This document shows positions 28,720 to 35,292 of a stretch of 35,292 nucleotides of DNA, piece after piece. A model generated the notes under the pieces. That model saw only the letters and a list, made by a program, of their open reading frames with translations. It was not told the DNA's origin and made no database searches. The stretch spans positions 1-35,292 of the forward strand of contig JAUXZO010000100.1 in assembly GCA_030692685.1 (NCBI GenBank). The letters run 5' to 3'. This DNA is from Acidovorax sp. GTDB lineage: Bacteria; Pseudomonadota; Gammaproteobacteria; Burkholderiales; Burkholderiaceae_C. A program made the translations under genes and the position numbers. Within the stretch, counting starts at the first letter, position 1. Each line of letters begins with the position of its first letter.

Positions 28720-29547
28720 ATGACCACCACGCTGCTGCTCCAACTTTCCGACCCCCACATCCGCGAGCCAGGCCGCCTGGCCTATGGCCGCATCAATACC
28801 GCACCCTACCTGGCCGAGGCCGTGGCCAGCGTAAACCGGCTGCCCCAAGCGCCCCATGCCGCCGTCATTACCGGCGACCTGACGGACTTTGGCCGCGCCG
28901 CTGAATACGAGCACCTGCGCGCGCTGCTGGCGCCGCTGAACATGCCGGTGTACCTGCTGCCCGGCAACCACGACAGCCGCGAACAGATGCGCGCGAGTTT
29001 TCCGCAGCACCACTACCTGGGGTCCGAGGGCTTTATCCAGTACAGCGTGCCGGTGGGCGGCCTGCAGCTCATCGCGCTTGATACCGTGGTGCCCGGTGCC
29101 AGCGAGGGCAGCCTGTGCGCAGAGCGCCTGCAATGGCTGGAGACCGAGCTGGCCCGCCACACCAGCCGCCCGGTGGTGATCGCCATGCACCACCCACCGT
29201 TTCGCACGCTGATTGGCCACATGGACGACATCGGCCTGCGCGAGGGCGCCGATGCGCTCGAAGCCATCGTGGCTCGCCACCCGCAGGTGGAGCGTGTGAT
29301 CTGCGGACACCTGCACCGTGCCATTCAGGTGCGGTTTGGCGGCACCATTGCGGCCACCGTGCCGTCGCCCGCGCACCAGGTGCGGCTGGACCTGGCGCCC
29401 GACGCCGCATCGGCCTGGATGCTGGAGCCGCCCGGTTTTGCCGTGCACGCCCTGCCAGCGGGGGGCCGGCTGGTCAGCCACACCGTGGCCAGCGGGCAGC
29501 ATGCGGGGCCCTTTCCGTTTCATGATGGCGGGCAGCTGATCGACTGA
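28720..29547 (+). CDS. GpdQ-like class III metallophosphodiesterase
   Basis: A 275-residue calcineurin-like phosphoesterase with every metal-binding motif in order: DPH (Asp11, His13), GDLTDFG (Asp53), GNHD (Asn83, His84), HHPP (His157) and GHLH (His197, His199). This spacing matches the glycerophosphodiesterase GpdQ of Enterobacter and the mycobacterial Rv0805 cyclic-nucleotide phosphodiesterase. There is no signal peptide, so it acts in the cytoplasm on the product of import. As the last gene of the LacI-ABC operon, it suggests that the importer carries a phosphodiester such as a glycerophosphodiester. That is inference; such enzymes are promiscuous. The C-terminal 50 residues are less conserved. 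Confidence 0.9.
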   Translation: MTTTLLLQLSDPHIREPGRLAYGRINTAPYLAEAVASVNRLPQAPHAAVITGDLTDFGRAAEYEHLRALLAPLNMPVYLLPGNHDSREQMRASFPQHHYLGSEGFIQYSVPVGGLQLIALDTVVPGASEGSLCAERLQWLETELARHTSRPVVIAMHHPPFRTLIGHMDDIGLREGADALEAIVARHPQVERVICGHLHRAIQVRFGGTIAATVPSPAHQVRLDLAPDAASAWMLEPPGFAVHALPAGGRLVSHTVASGQHAGPFPFHDGGQLID

Positions 29548-29866
29548 AAATGCGGGGTTGGCAGCCCAACGGCCCCAACGAGCACCCTATGGCGACAGGG
29601 TCATCGCCACATAACTCCGCAATCAGGAGTATGCTTATGTGTCAATTTTGTGACAAATGGTCCGGGTGCCGCAGATTTTTATCTGTGCGCTCTTCATCCC
29701 GGAAGCCGCGCAGCCTGGTCCCGCCGCCTCGCCTGCCGCCGCCTACGGGCACAGAAATGAATGAACCCGCCTCCCTGCACGGGCGCCAGCGTGACCGCTT
29801 GCGTCGGTGCAGTGCATGGCGCATGCTCGTTTGGGTCAGCACAAAAAGAAGAAACAACGGTTTTTC
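29548..29866. other. Noncoding gap between the phosphodiesterase and the phosphate cotransporter
   Basis: These 319 bases carry no convincing gene. Two small hairpins follow the phosphodiesterase: TGGCGA/TCGCCA (29590-29595 with 29604-29609) and ACTCC/GGAGT (29614-29618 with 29626-29630). Then come a Pho-box-like direct repeat (29639-29656) and a proline-rich-looking, G+C-rich stretch with no motif. Confidence 0.5.
29639..29656 (+). promoter_or_regulatory. Pho-box-like direct repeat upstream of the Na+/phosphate cotransporter (candidate)
   Basis: GTGTCAA-TTTT-GTGACAA has two seven-base units separated by four T, giving the 11-base period of PhoB sites. The units match CTGTCAT at five and four of seven positions. 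The same stretch is also an inverted repeat TGTCA-N6-TGACA (29640-29655) with Crp-like spacing, so the binding protein is uncertain. Its distance from the start codon is about 210 bases. Confidence 0.3.
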
Positions 29867-31522
29867 ATGAAGCATCTTTTGAACTTGTTGGCAGCCGTGG
29901 CGCTGCTGATCTGGGGCACCCACCTGGTGCGCACCGGCATCCTGCGGGTGTTTGGCGCCAATTTGCGACAGTTGATTGCGCACAGCGTCAGCAGCCGTTT
30001 TACCGCCGTGCTGTCGGGCATCGGGGTGACGGCGGTGGTGCAGTCCAGCACGGCTACGGCGCTCATCGTGTCTTCGTTTGTAGGCCAGGGGCTGGTGGGC
30101 CTGCCTGCGGCGCTGGCGGTGATGCTGGGGGCGGATGTGGGCACCAGCGTGATGGCGGTGGTGTTCTCCATGGACCTGTCGTGGCTGTCGCCACTGTTCA
30201 TTTTTGTGGGCGTGGTGCTGTTCATTTCGCGCAAAGACACCACCGTAGGCCGCGTGGGTCGGGTGCTCATCGGGCTGGGGCTGATGCTGCTGGCGCTGCG
30301 GTTGATCACCGAATCGACCACGGTGCTCACCCAATCGCCCACCGTGCGCACCTTGCTGGGCGCGCTGACCAGCGACCTGCTGCTGGAGATTTTTACCGGC
30401 GCCGTGCTGGCCATCCTGGCCTATTCCAGCCTGGCCACCGTGCTGCTGACGGCGGCGCTGGCGGGCTCTGGGGGCATTCCAGCCGACGTGGCGTTGGGGC
30501 TGGTGCTGGGTGCCAACCTGGGCAGCGGCGTGCTCGCGGTGTTGACCACGATGAAGGCCAATGTGCAAACCCGGCAGGTGCCGCTGGGTAACCTGTTCTT
30601 CAAAATCATTGGCGTCATCATCATGACGCCGCTCACCGGGCTGTGGCTGCAGCATGTGCGCCCGTACGTGCCGGAGACGGCCACGCTGGTGGTGCTGTTC
30701 CACCTGGCTTTCAACGTGGTGGTGGGCATCATCTGCATCGGCCTGACAGGCACCGTGGCGCGCGCCGTGCAGCGCCTGTTGCCGGTGGAGAGCACGCAGC
30801 CAACCGCAGGCACCCGCCCCCAGCATCTGGATCCGTCGGCCTTGGCCACCCCGTCGCTGGCCATCTCGTGCGCGGCGCGTGAGGCGCTGCACCAGGCCGA
30901 TGTGGTGGAGTCGATGCTGCTGGGCCTGCACACCGTGATCCGCACCGACGACCTCCGGCTGGCCGAGGACTTGCGCAAGCTGGATGACCAAGTTGATGAC
31001 CTGTACTCGGCCATCAAGTACTACCTGACCAAAATTTCGCGCGAAGAGCTGGACGAGCGCGAGGGCCGCCGCTGGGCCGACATCATGAGTTTCACCATCA
31101 ACATGGAGCAGGTCGGTGACATCATCGAGCGCGTGCTGATCGACATCGAAGACAAAAAAATCAAGAAGAACCGCCAGTTCTCTGAAGCGGGCATGGAAGA
31201 AATCAACGAGCTGCACGCCCGCCTGATCGACAACCTGCGCCTGGCCATGAGCGTATTCCTGAACGGCAGCGTGCGCGATGCCCAAAAGCTGCTTGAAGAA
31301 AAAGCGCGGTTCCGCGACCTGGAGCATGCGTACTCGGGAACCCATCTGGCTCGCCTGTCGGACAACACGGTGCAGAGCATTGAGACCAGTTCGTTGCACA
31401 TCGATTTGATCAGCGAACTCAAGCGCATCAACTCGCTGCTGTGCTCGGTGGCCTATCCCATTCTCGAGTCGGCTGGCGCGCTGGCGCCCAACCGGTTGCG
31501 AAAGACGGCAGACCAGGCTTGA
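29867..31522 (+). CDS. Na+/phosphate cotransporter (NptA/YjbB type) with PhoU-like domain
   Basis: A 551-residue inner-membrane protein. The first half holds two inverted Na/Pi repeats. The first has QSST at 59-62 (AVVQSSTATALIVSSFVGQG); the second has AYSSLAT at 185-191, where the family signature normally has Gln before Ser-Ser. The second half (about 360-540) is a cytoplasmic helical PhoU-like domain (LRKLDDQVDDLYSAIKYYLTKIS, NMEQVGDIIERV). Bacterial members can export or exchange phosphate. The start at 29867 matches the family; an upstream TTG at 29807 adds an unrelated basic stretch. It lies downstream of the organophosphate operon but has its own upstream region. Confidence 0.9.
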   Translation: MKHLLNLLAAVALLIWGTHLVRTGILRVFGANLRQLIAHSVSSRFTAVLSGIGVTAVVQSSTATALIVSSFVGQGLVGLPAALAVMLGADVGTSVMAVVFSMDLSWLSPLFIFVGVVLFISRKDTTVGRVGRVLIGLGLMLLALRLITESTTVLTQSPTVRTLLGALTSDLLLEIFTGAVLAILAYSSLATVLLTAALAGSGGIPADVALGLVLGANLGSGVLAVLTTMKANVQTRQVPLGNLFFKIIGVIIMTPLTGLWLQHVRPYVPETATLVVLFHLAFNVVVGIICIGLTGTVARAVQRLLPVESTQPTAGTRPQHLDPSALATPSLAISCAAREALHQADVVESMLLGLHTVIRTDDLRLAEDLRKLDDQVDDLYSAIKYYLTKISREELDEREGRRWADIMSFTINMEQVGDIIERVLIDIEDKKIKKNRQFSEAGMEEINELHARLIDNLRLAMSVFLNGSVRDAQKLLEEKARFRDLEHAYSGTHLARLSDNTVQSIETSSLHIDLISELKRINSLLCSVAYPILESAGALAPNRLRKTADQA

Positions 31523-31805
31523 TGGCCTGACCCCTCTCTGCTCTCTGCTGCGTCCCGCTACCGCAGGAACGCCATAGACTGAGCTCCTGGTTCAATGCTT
31601 GACGGTCGCTAGCGCTATTCCGTAGCCCTCTCTCTGAGAGCGTTGTTCTGGCTTTCTGGGTGCTGCATCTCGCGCGGCGCCTCACTTCGTTTCAGCAGAT
31701 GCGAAGCCAACGTAAGCCCAAGGCCTGCGGCGCCACGCGAGCCACGCCCAGCGGAGCCAGTTTGGGTGCGCATTTGCGCCGCCGACTCAAGATCTGCCTT
31801 GACAG
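31523..31805. other. Convergent intergenic gap with a long imperfect inverted repeat
   Basis: No gene is seen in these 283 bases. CGCGCGGCGCC (31671-31681) and GGCGCCACGCG (31729-31739) pair with one mismatch and enclose CTTCG/CGAAG (31685-31689 with 31702-31706). There is no T run. Confidence 0.45.
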
Positions 31806-32675
31806 CTACCCCCCCAAAAACCCCGCAATCACCAAGCCCGCTTCGAGCGTGAACAAGCCTTGCGCCACCTGCGCGCGCACCTCATCCGCGGGCAGCAGCG
31901 CAAACTCGTCCACCTCTCCGTCCTGATTGTTGGGCGCCATGCCTTCGGGCACCACGGCGCGAAACCAGTCGATGCGTTCGACCATGAACCCCGCGCCGCC
32001 GCCCTCGCTGCTGGGGCGGCTGAACATCACATGGCCGCCATGAGACACGTCGGACAGAGCGTCCACCTGCAGCCCAGCCTCTTCCCACGTCTCACGGGCC
32101 AGCGCCTGGGGCAGCGAATCGGCGGCCGAGATCATGCCGCCCATCAACGTATCCCACTGGCCCGGGTTGTTGGGTTTGGTCATGGCGCGCTTTTGCACCC
32201 ACATGCGGCCGTCGGGTGCCAGGCCCACCAGATGCACGGCGCAGGTGGTAATGCCCAGCACCCGCACAGCGCCGCGCTCCACCGTGCCGACTTGCTCGCC
32301 CTCTGGGTTGGTCACCGCCAGTTGTTCGTTGCGCCAGGGGCCGCACAGGTTGGCGTCGCGCAGCGCCGCAGCCAGGGTGTTGAGGGCGTCGGTGACGGCG
32401 TCGAAGGTGGTGGCGGTGGTGCCCTGCGCCGTGGCGTTGGTGGGCACCTCCAGGTGCCACGCTGCCTGGCCTGAATGCTCACCAATTAATAGCTGGTAGC
32501 GCTTATCCAGCAAGCGCTGGAGGCCAATTTTACTAAAAAAACCTGCTGCCACCGACCCCACGATGTGCCCCGCCACCACCAGCGGCTGCCGCTGCTGGCG
32601 CGCAGGCTGGTGCGCCCTTTGACGAGCGTCTGCCAGCCACTGGTCGAACGACGGGGGCTGAACGATGGCGCTCAC
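31806..32675 (-). CDS. NUDIX hydrolase with DUF4743-like N-terminal domain
   Basis: A 289-residue protein. Its N-terminal domain resembles DUF4743, found fused to NUDIX domains related to fungal and plant thiamine-diphosphate-processing enzymes. The C-terminal NUDIX domain has the box GMISAADSLPQALARETWEE, which keeps REXXEE (Arg194, Glu195, Glu198, Glu199) but has Asp186 where the consensus has the first Glu. The start is taken as the GTG at 32675, which overlaps the stop of the upstream oxidoreductase gene as GTGA; a TTG at 32693 is the longer alternative. Residues about 47-67 (FSKIGLQRLLDKRYQLLIGEH) are encoded by a dispersed-repeat copy. Substrate unknown. Confidence 0.88.
   Translation of the reverse strand: MSAIVQPPSFDQWLADARQRAHQPARQQRQPLVVAGHIVGSVAAGFFSKIGLQRLLDKRYQLLIGEHSGQAAWHLEVPTNATAQGTTATTFDAVTDALNTLAAALRDANLCGPWRNEQLAVTNPEGEQVGTVERGAVRVLGITTCAVHLVGLAPDGRMWVQKRAMTKPNNPGQWDTLMGGMISAADSLPQALARETWEEAGLQVDALSDVSHGGHVMFSRPSSEGGGAGFMVERIDWFRAVVPEGMAPNNQDGEVDEFALLPADEVRAQVAQGLFTLEAGLVIAGFLGG
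32481..32540. repeat. Dispersed repeat, copy D (inside the NUDIX gene)
   Basis: AATTAATAGCTGGTAGCGC, GCGCTTATCCAGCAAGCGCT and GGAGGCCAATTTTACT form the best-preserved copy. AGCGCTTATCCAGCAAGCGCT is itself partly palindromic. It shares TAGCTGGTAGCGC with copy C and TAGCGCTTATCCA with copy A. It is read in frame on the minus strand. Confidence 0.75.
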
Positions 32676-33655
32676 AGCGTGAGGATGGTGCAACCGGTGG
32701 TCTTGCGTGCTTCCAGCGCGCGGTGCGCCTCTTGCACGTCGGCCAGCGCAAAGCGCTGCTCGATGTGAATCTTGACCTGGCCACTGGCCACCACGGCAAA
32801 CAGTTCATCGGCCATGGCCTGCGTGCTTTCGCGCGTGGCGATGTGGGTGAACAGCGTCTGGCGCGTGACGTAGATCGAGCCCTTGGCACCCAGCGAGCCG
32901 GGCGCAAACGGTGCCACCGGGCCCGATGCGTTGCCGAAGCTGGCCATGAGGCCAAAGGGACGCAGGCAGTCCAGTGACTTGTCCCACGTGTCTTTGCCCA
33001 CCGAGTCGTACACCACCTTCACGCCCTTGCCGCCGGTGATCTCTTTCACGCGCGCTGCAAAGTCTTCGGTGTTGTAGTTGATGGCGTGCGAGGCGCCGTT
33101 GGCCAGGGCCAGCTGGCACTTGGCGTCGGTGCCGGCCGTGCCGATGAGCTGCAGGCCCAGCGCCTTGGCCCATTGGCAGGCAATGAGGCCCACCCCGCCT
33201 GCGGCGGCGTGAAACAGCACATGGTCGCCAGCTTGCAGGCCTTCTACCGGCAGCGTCTTTTTGAGCAGGTATTGCGCGGTGAGGCCCTTGAGCATCATGG
33301 CCGCGCCGGTCTCAAAGCTGATGGCGTCGGGCAGCTTGCACACGCATTTGGCGGGCATCACGCGCACTTCGCAGTAGGCGCCGGGCGGGGTGCTGGCGTA
33401 GGCGGCGCGGTCGCCCACCTTGAGGTGCGTCACGCCATCGCCCACAGCTTCCACCACGCCCGCGCCTTCCATGCCGATGGTGGCGGGCATGCTGAGCGGG
33501 TACAGGCCGGTGCGGTGGTACACGTCGATGAAATTCAGACCAATGGCGTGGTGGCGGATGCGGATCTCGCCGGGGCTGGGCTCGCCCACGGCGACGTCAA
33601 CGATGTGGAGTTCTTCGGGACCACCGTGCTGGCGGATTTGTACGGCGAGGCTCAT
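32672..33655 (-). CDS. NADPH:quinone oxidoreductase (MDR family, QorA-like)
   Basis: A 327-residue zinc-independent medium-chain dehydrogenase/reductase that would reduce quinones or enones with NADPH. The substrate domain shows HHAIGLNFIDVYHRTGLYP and PATIGMEGAGVVEAVG. The nucleotide-binding Rossmann domain has HAAAGGVGLIACQWAKALG, and GKGVKVVYDSVGKDTWDKSLDCLRPFG follows, all standard for QorA. AGGAG lies upstream of the ATG at 33655. It is the first gene of a two-gene unit with the NUDIX hydrolase (four-base overlap) and is divergent from the EamA exporter by 175 bases. Confidence 0.93.
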   Translation of the reverse strand: MSLAVQIRQHGGPEELHIVDVAVGEPSPGEIRIRHHAIGLNFIDVYHRTGLYPLSMPATIGMEGAGVVEAVGDGVTHLKVGDRAAYASTPPGAYCEVRVMPAKCVCKLPDAISFETGAAMMLKGLTAQYLLKKTLPVEGLQAGDHVLFHAAAGGVGLIACQWAKALGLQLIGTAGTDAKCQLALANGASHAINYNTEDFAARVKEITGGKGVKVVYDSVGKDTWDKSLDCLRPFGLMASFGNASGPVAPFAPGSLGAKGSIYVTRQTLFTHIATRESTQAMADELFAVVASGQVKIHIEQRFALADVQEAHRALEARKTTGCTILTL

Positions 33656-33830
33656 GGCATTGGCTCCTGAATGGCGTGTAGGTAAGAACGGGAAAGAAGG
33701 AAAGACAAAACGGCGGCCATCCTGCCACGAATCACGGGACGGCGTAGTCAACGCGAGCGGTGCTGATCCGCACAAAGGCCTTGTCGCCACGGGCAGCAAG
33801 GCAGCGCGCGCACCGTTACAGTGCACCCCC

Positions 33831-34730
33831 ATGACACAAAAACTCACACCCGGCACGGCCGTGCTGCTGGTGATTCCGCCCTTGTTGTGGGCGGGCAATG
33901 CCGTTGTGGGGCGGCTGGTGCACGACCTGATTTCCCCCTCGGCCCTCAATTTCATCCGCTGGGTGCTGGCCTTTGCCATCCTGCTGCCACTGGCACACGG
34001 CGTGCTGCGCAAGGACAGCCCCCTGTGGCCCCACTGGCGCCGCTATGCACTGCTGGGGCTGCTGGGCATAGGGCTGTACAACGCGCTGCAGTACATGGCG
34101 CTGCAGACCTCCACGCCCATCAACGCGACGCTGGTGGGGTCCAGCATGCCGGTGTGGATGCTGGCGGTGGGGGCACTGTTCTTCAAGGCGGCCATCACGC
34201 GGCGTCAGTTGCTGGGCGCTTTTTTATCGATGTGTGGCGTGCTGCTGGTGCTCAGCCGGGGCGAGTGGGCGCAACTGATGGCGTTTCGCCTCGTCCCTGG
34301 CGATTTGTTCATGCTGCTGGCCACGGTTTCCTGGGCGTTTTACAGCTGGCTGCTGTCGGATACCAGCGAGCCCACCCGCATTCGCAACGACTGGGCGGCG
34401 TTTTTGATGGCGCAGATGGTGTTTGGCCTGGCGTGGTCGGGCAGTTTTGCAGGGGTGGAATGGGCCACGGGGTACAGCCACATCGTTTGGAGCTGGCCGC
34501 TGATTGCGGGGCTGGTTTTCATCGCCGTGGGGCCCGCCGTGCTGGCCTACCGTTGCTGGGGCGTGGGCGTGCAGCGCGCGGGGCCAGCGGTGGCGGGGTT
34601 TTTTGTCAACCTCACGCCGCTGTTCGCGGGGGTGTTGTCCACCGCGTTTCTGGGCGAGACGCCGCAGCTGTTTCACGGGGTGGCGTTTGCGTTGATTGTG
34701 GGCGGCATCGTGGTGTCGTCACGGCGTTGA
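33831..34730 (+). CDS. DMT-superfamily (EamA) transporter
   Basis: A 299-residue inner-membrane protein with about ten hydrophobic helices and two EamA repeats. LLVIPPLLWAGNAVVGRLV and FIRWVLAFAILLPLAHG open the first repeat; PGDLFMLLATVSWAFYSWLLS opens the second. It ends with PAVAGFFVNLTPLFAGVLSTAFLGE. Family members export amino acids or metabolites, but the substrate cannot be predicted. The ATG at 33831 has no clear Shine-Dalgarno. A small hairpin CCTGCCA/TGGCAGG (34735-34754) follows the stop. Confidence 0.9.
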   Translation: MTQKLTPGTAVLLVIPPLLWAGNAVVGRLVHDLISPSALNFIRWVLAFAILLPLAHGVLRKDSPLWPHWRRYALLGLLGIGLYNALQYMALQTSTPINATLVGSSMPVWMLAVGALFFKAAITRRQLLGAFLSMCGVLLVLSRGEWAQLMAFRLVPGDLFMLLATVSWAFYSWLLSDTSEPTRIRNDWAAFLMAQMVFGLAWSGSFAGVEWATGYSHIVWSWPLIAGLVFIAVGPAVLAYRCWGVGVQRAGPAVAGFFVNLTPLFAGVLSTAFLGETPQLFHGVAFALIVGGIVVSSRR

Positions 34731-35066
34731 CACACCTGCCAGTGAGTTGGCAGGAACCCACTTCAACCGTTCACGCTGCGCTTGACGAAGCGCCGCGCAA
34801 GGCTTCGAAAAGCGCAGCCCGAACGGGTTTTTGAAGTTCAAAAGTGCCCACTCAACCATGCGAGCGCTGCGGCCAAAAATTTAAGCCAAATTGGCCTCTA
34901 GGAGTCTGGGCGGCAGAACGTTCCGAGCAAACTTCATCAGCCCCAGCAGTCTGTACCGACGCAAGCTGTGGTGGACGCGTTTACCACCGCCGATCTTTAA
35001 ATCGCGGTTGAAGCAAGCAAGTCGTGCGCAAGGGTCGCCTCGGGCGGTTTTCCCCGCATTTTCCCC
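34731..35066. other. Noncoding gap between the EamA gene and the IS1182-type transposase end
   Basis: These 336 bases carry no supported gene. They hold two hairpins (34735-34754 and 34760-34837). The stretch from about 34860 is probably the noncoding terminal part of the insertion sequence. I cannot fix the terminal inverted repeat or a target duplication because the other end lies outside the window. Confidence 0.5.
34760..34837. repeat. Long imperfect hairpin (about 28 base pairs) beside the insertion sequence
   Basis: ACTTCAA (34760) pairs with TTGAAGT (34831-34837), CCGTTC (34767) with GAACGG (34821-34826), GCTGCGCTT (34775) with AAGCGCAGC (34810-34818) and CGAAGC (34786) with GCTTCG (34802-34807). 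They are separated by a four-base bulge and two small internal loops around a ten-base terminal loop. There is no T tract. Confidence 0.8.
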
Positions 35067-35292
35067 TCACCGGGCTTGCATGGCCCCCATCCTGCGCAGA
35101 TTCAGCGCCATGCACACGAGCTTGAACTCGGCTTTTACCTTCTCCAAACCACGCATGCTGAACTGCCTGAACCCCAACACATTCTTGATCCAGCCATTGG
35201 GCGGCTCAGCGATCCATTTGCGCTTTCTGTAGTCCTTTTGGCCTTGCTCGGTTTGGAACTTGGCCGCCATGGCCACCGTATGGGGGTAGCGG
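35067..35292 (-). mobile_element. IS1182-family transposase, C-terminal end (cut by right edge)
   Basis: The frame is open to the edge and gives about 74 C-terminal residues: RYPHTVAMAAKFQTEQGQ, YRKRKWIAEPPNGWIKNVLGF and RQFSMRGLEKVKAEFKLVCM, ending ALNLRRMGAMQAR. The Y-x-KRK-x-x-x-EP-x-x-G-x-IK pattern with the catalytic-region glutamate (IAEPP) is that of the DDE domain end of IS1182/IS5-like transposases. Whether the element is intact cannot be judged. Confidence 0.85.

Noticed and set aside
29642..31399. A 585-codon minus-strand open frame rich in His, Gln and Arg
   Set aside because: It is antisense to the Na+/phosphate cotransporter; the His/Gln richness reflects reversed hydrophobic codons.

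Overview
The window reads as a chromosomal segment of a high-GC betaproteobacterium of the family Comamonadaceae, most like Acidovorax or a close relative. The evidence is the protein sequences, the order ribF-ileS-lspA, rpmB-rpmG beside trxB and ftsK, and a dispersed repeat that I associate with this family from memory. Most genes are housekeeping or common accessory genes. No rRNA, tRNA, CRISPR array, prophage or toxin-antitoxin locus was seen.

Layout. 1-5.6 kb: the 5' two-thirds of ftsK (minus strand, cut by the left edge), a clearly AT-richer TPR/GT41 glycosyltransferase (SPINDLY/O-GlcNAc-transferase type), a Crp/Fnr-type regulator (minus) and trxB. 5.6-6.3 kb: the rpmB-rpmG ribosomal operon with a promoter, a structured leader and a terminator. 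6.4-11.1 kb, minus strand: an acyl-CoA desaturase, the 16S rRNA methyltransferase rsmB and a membrane M48 metalloprotease. 11.1-16.7 kb: a DUF1653 protein, purN, a YceH protein, a pair of acyl-CoA dehydrogenase subunits and a lipoprotein alpha/beta hydrolase. 17-23.8 kb: a TPR-methyltransferase, an HNH endonuclease (minus), and ribF-ileS-lspA.

23.9-31.5 kb is the main accessory block. A LacI-family regulator with a perfect palindromic operator is followed in the same direction by an ABC importer (binding protein, two permeases, ATPase) and a GpdQ-like metallophosphodiesterase. Further on, after a gap with a Pho-box-like direct repeat, lies a Na+/phosphate cotransporter with a PhoU-like tail. 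My reading, which is an inference, is a pathway that imports a phosphodiester, cleaves it in the cytoplasm and handles the released phosphate. 31.8-35.3 kb: a NUDIX hydrolase and quinone oxidoreductase pair (minus), a DMT/EamA exporter, and the 3' end of an IS1182-family transposase cut by the right edge.

The most unusual signal is a short, partly palindromic repeat (core AGCGCTTATCCA...AGCGCT plus AGCTATCAAAA) found five times. Two copies are intergenic (11.4 kb, 19.2 kb). Three lie in frame inside coding sequences: an acyl-CoA dehydrogenase subunit, ileS directly before its C-terminal zinc module, and a NUDIX hydrolase. There it supplies about 20 residues per protein. This resembles in behaviour the Rickettsia palindromic elements, and deserves a genome-wide count.
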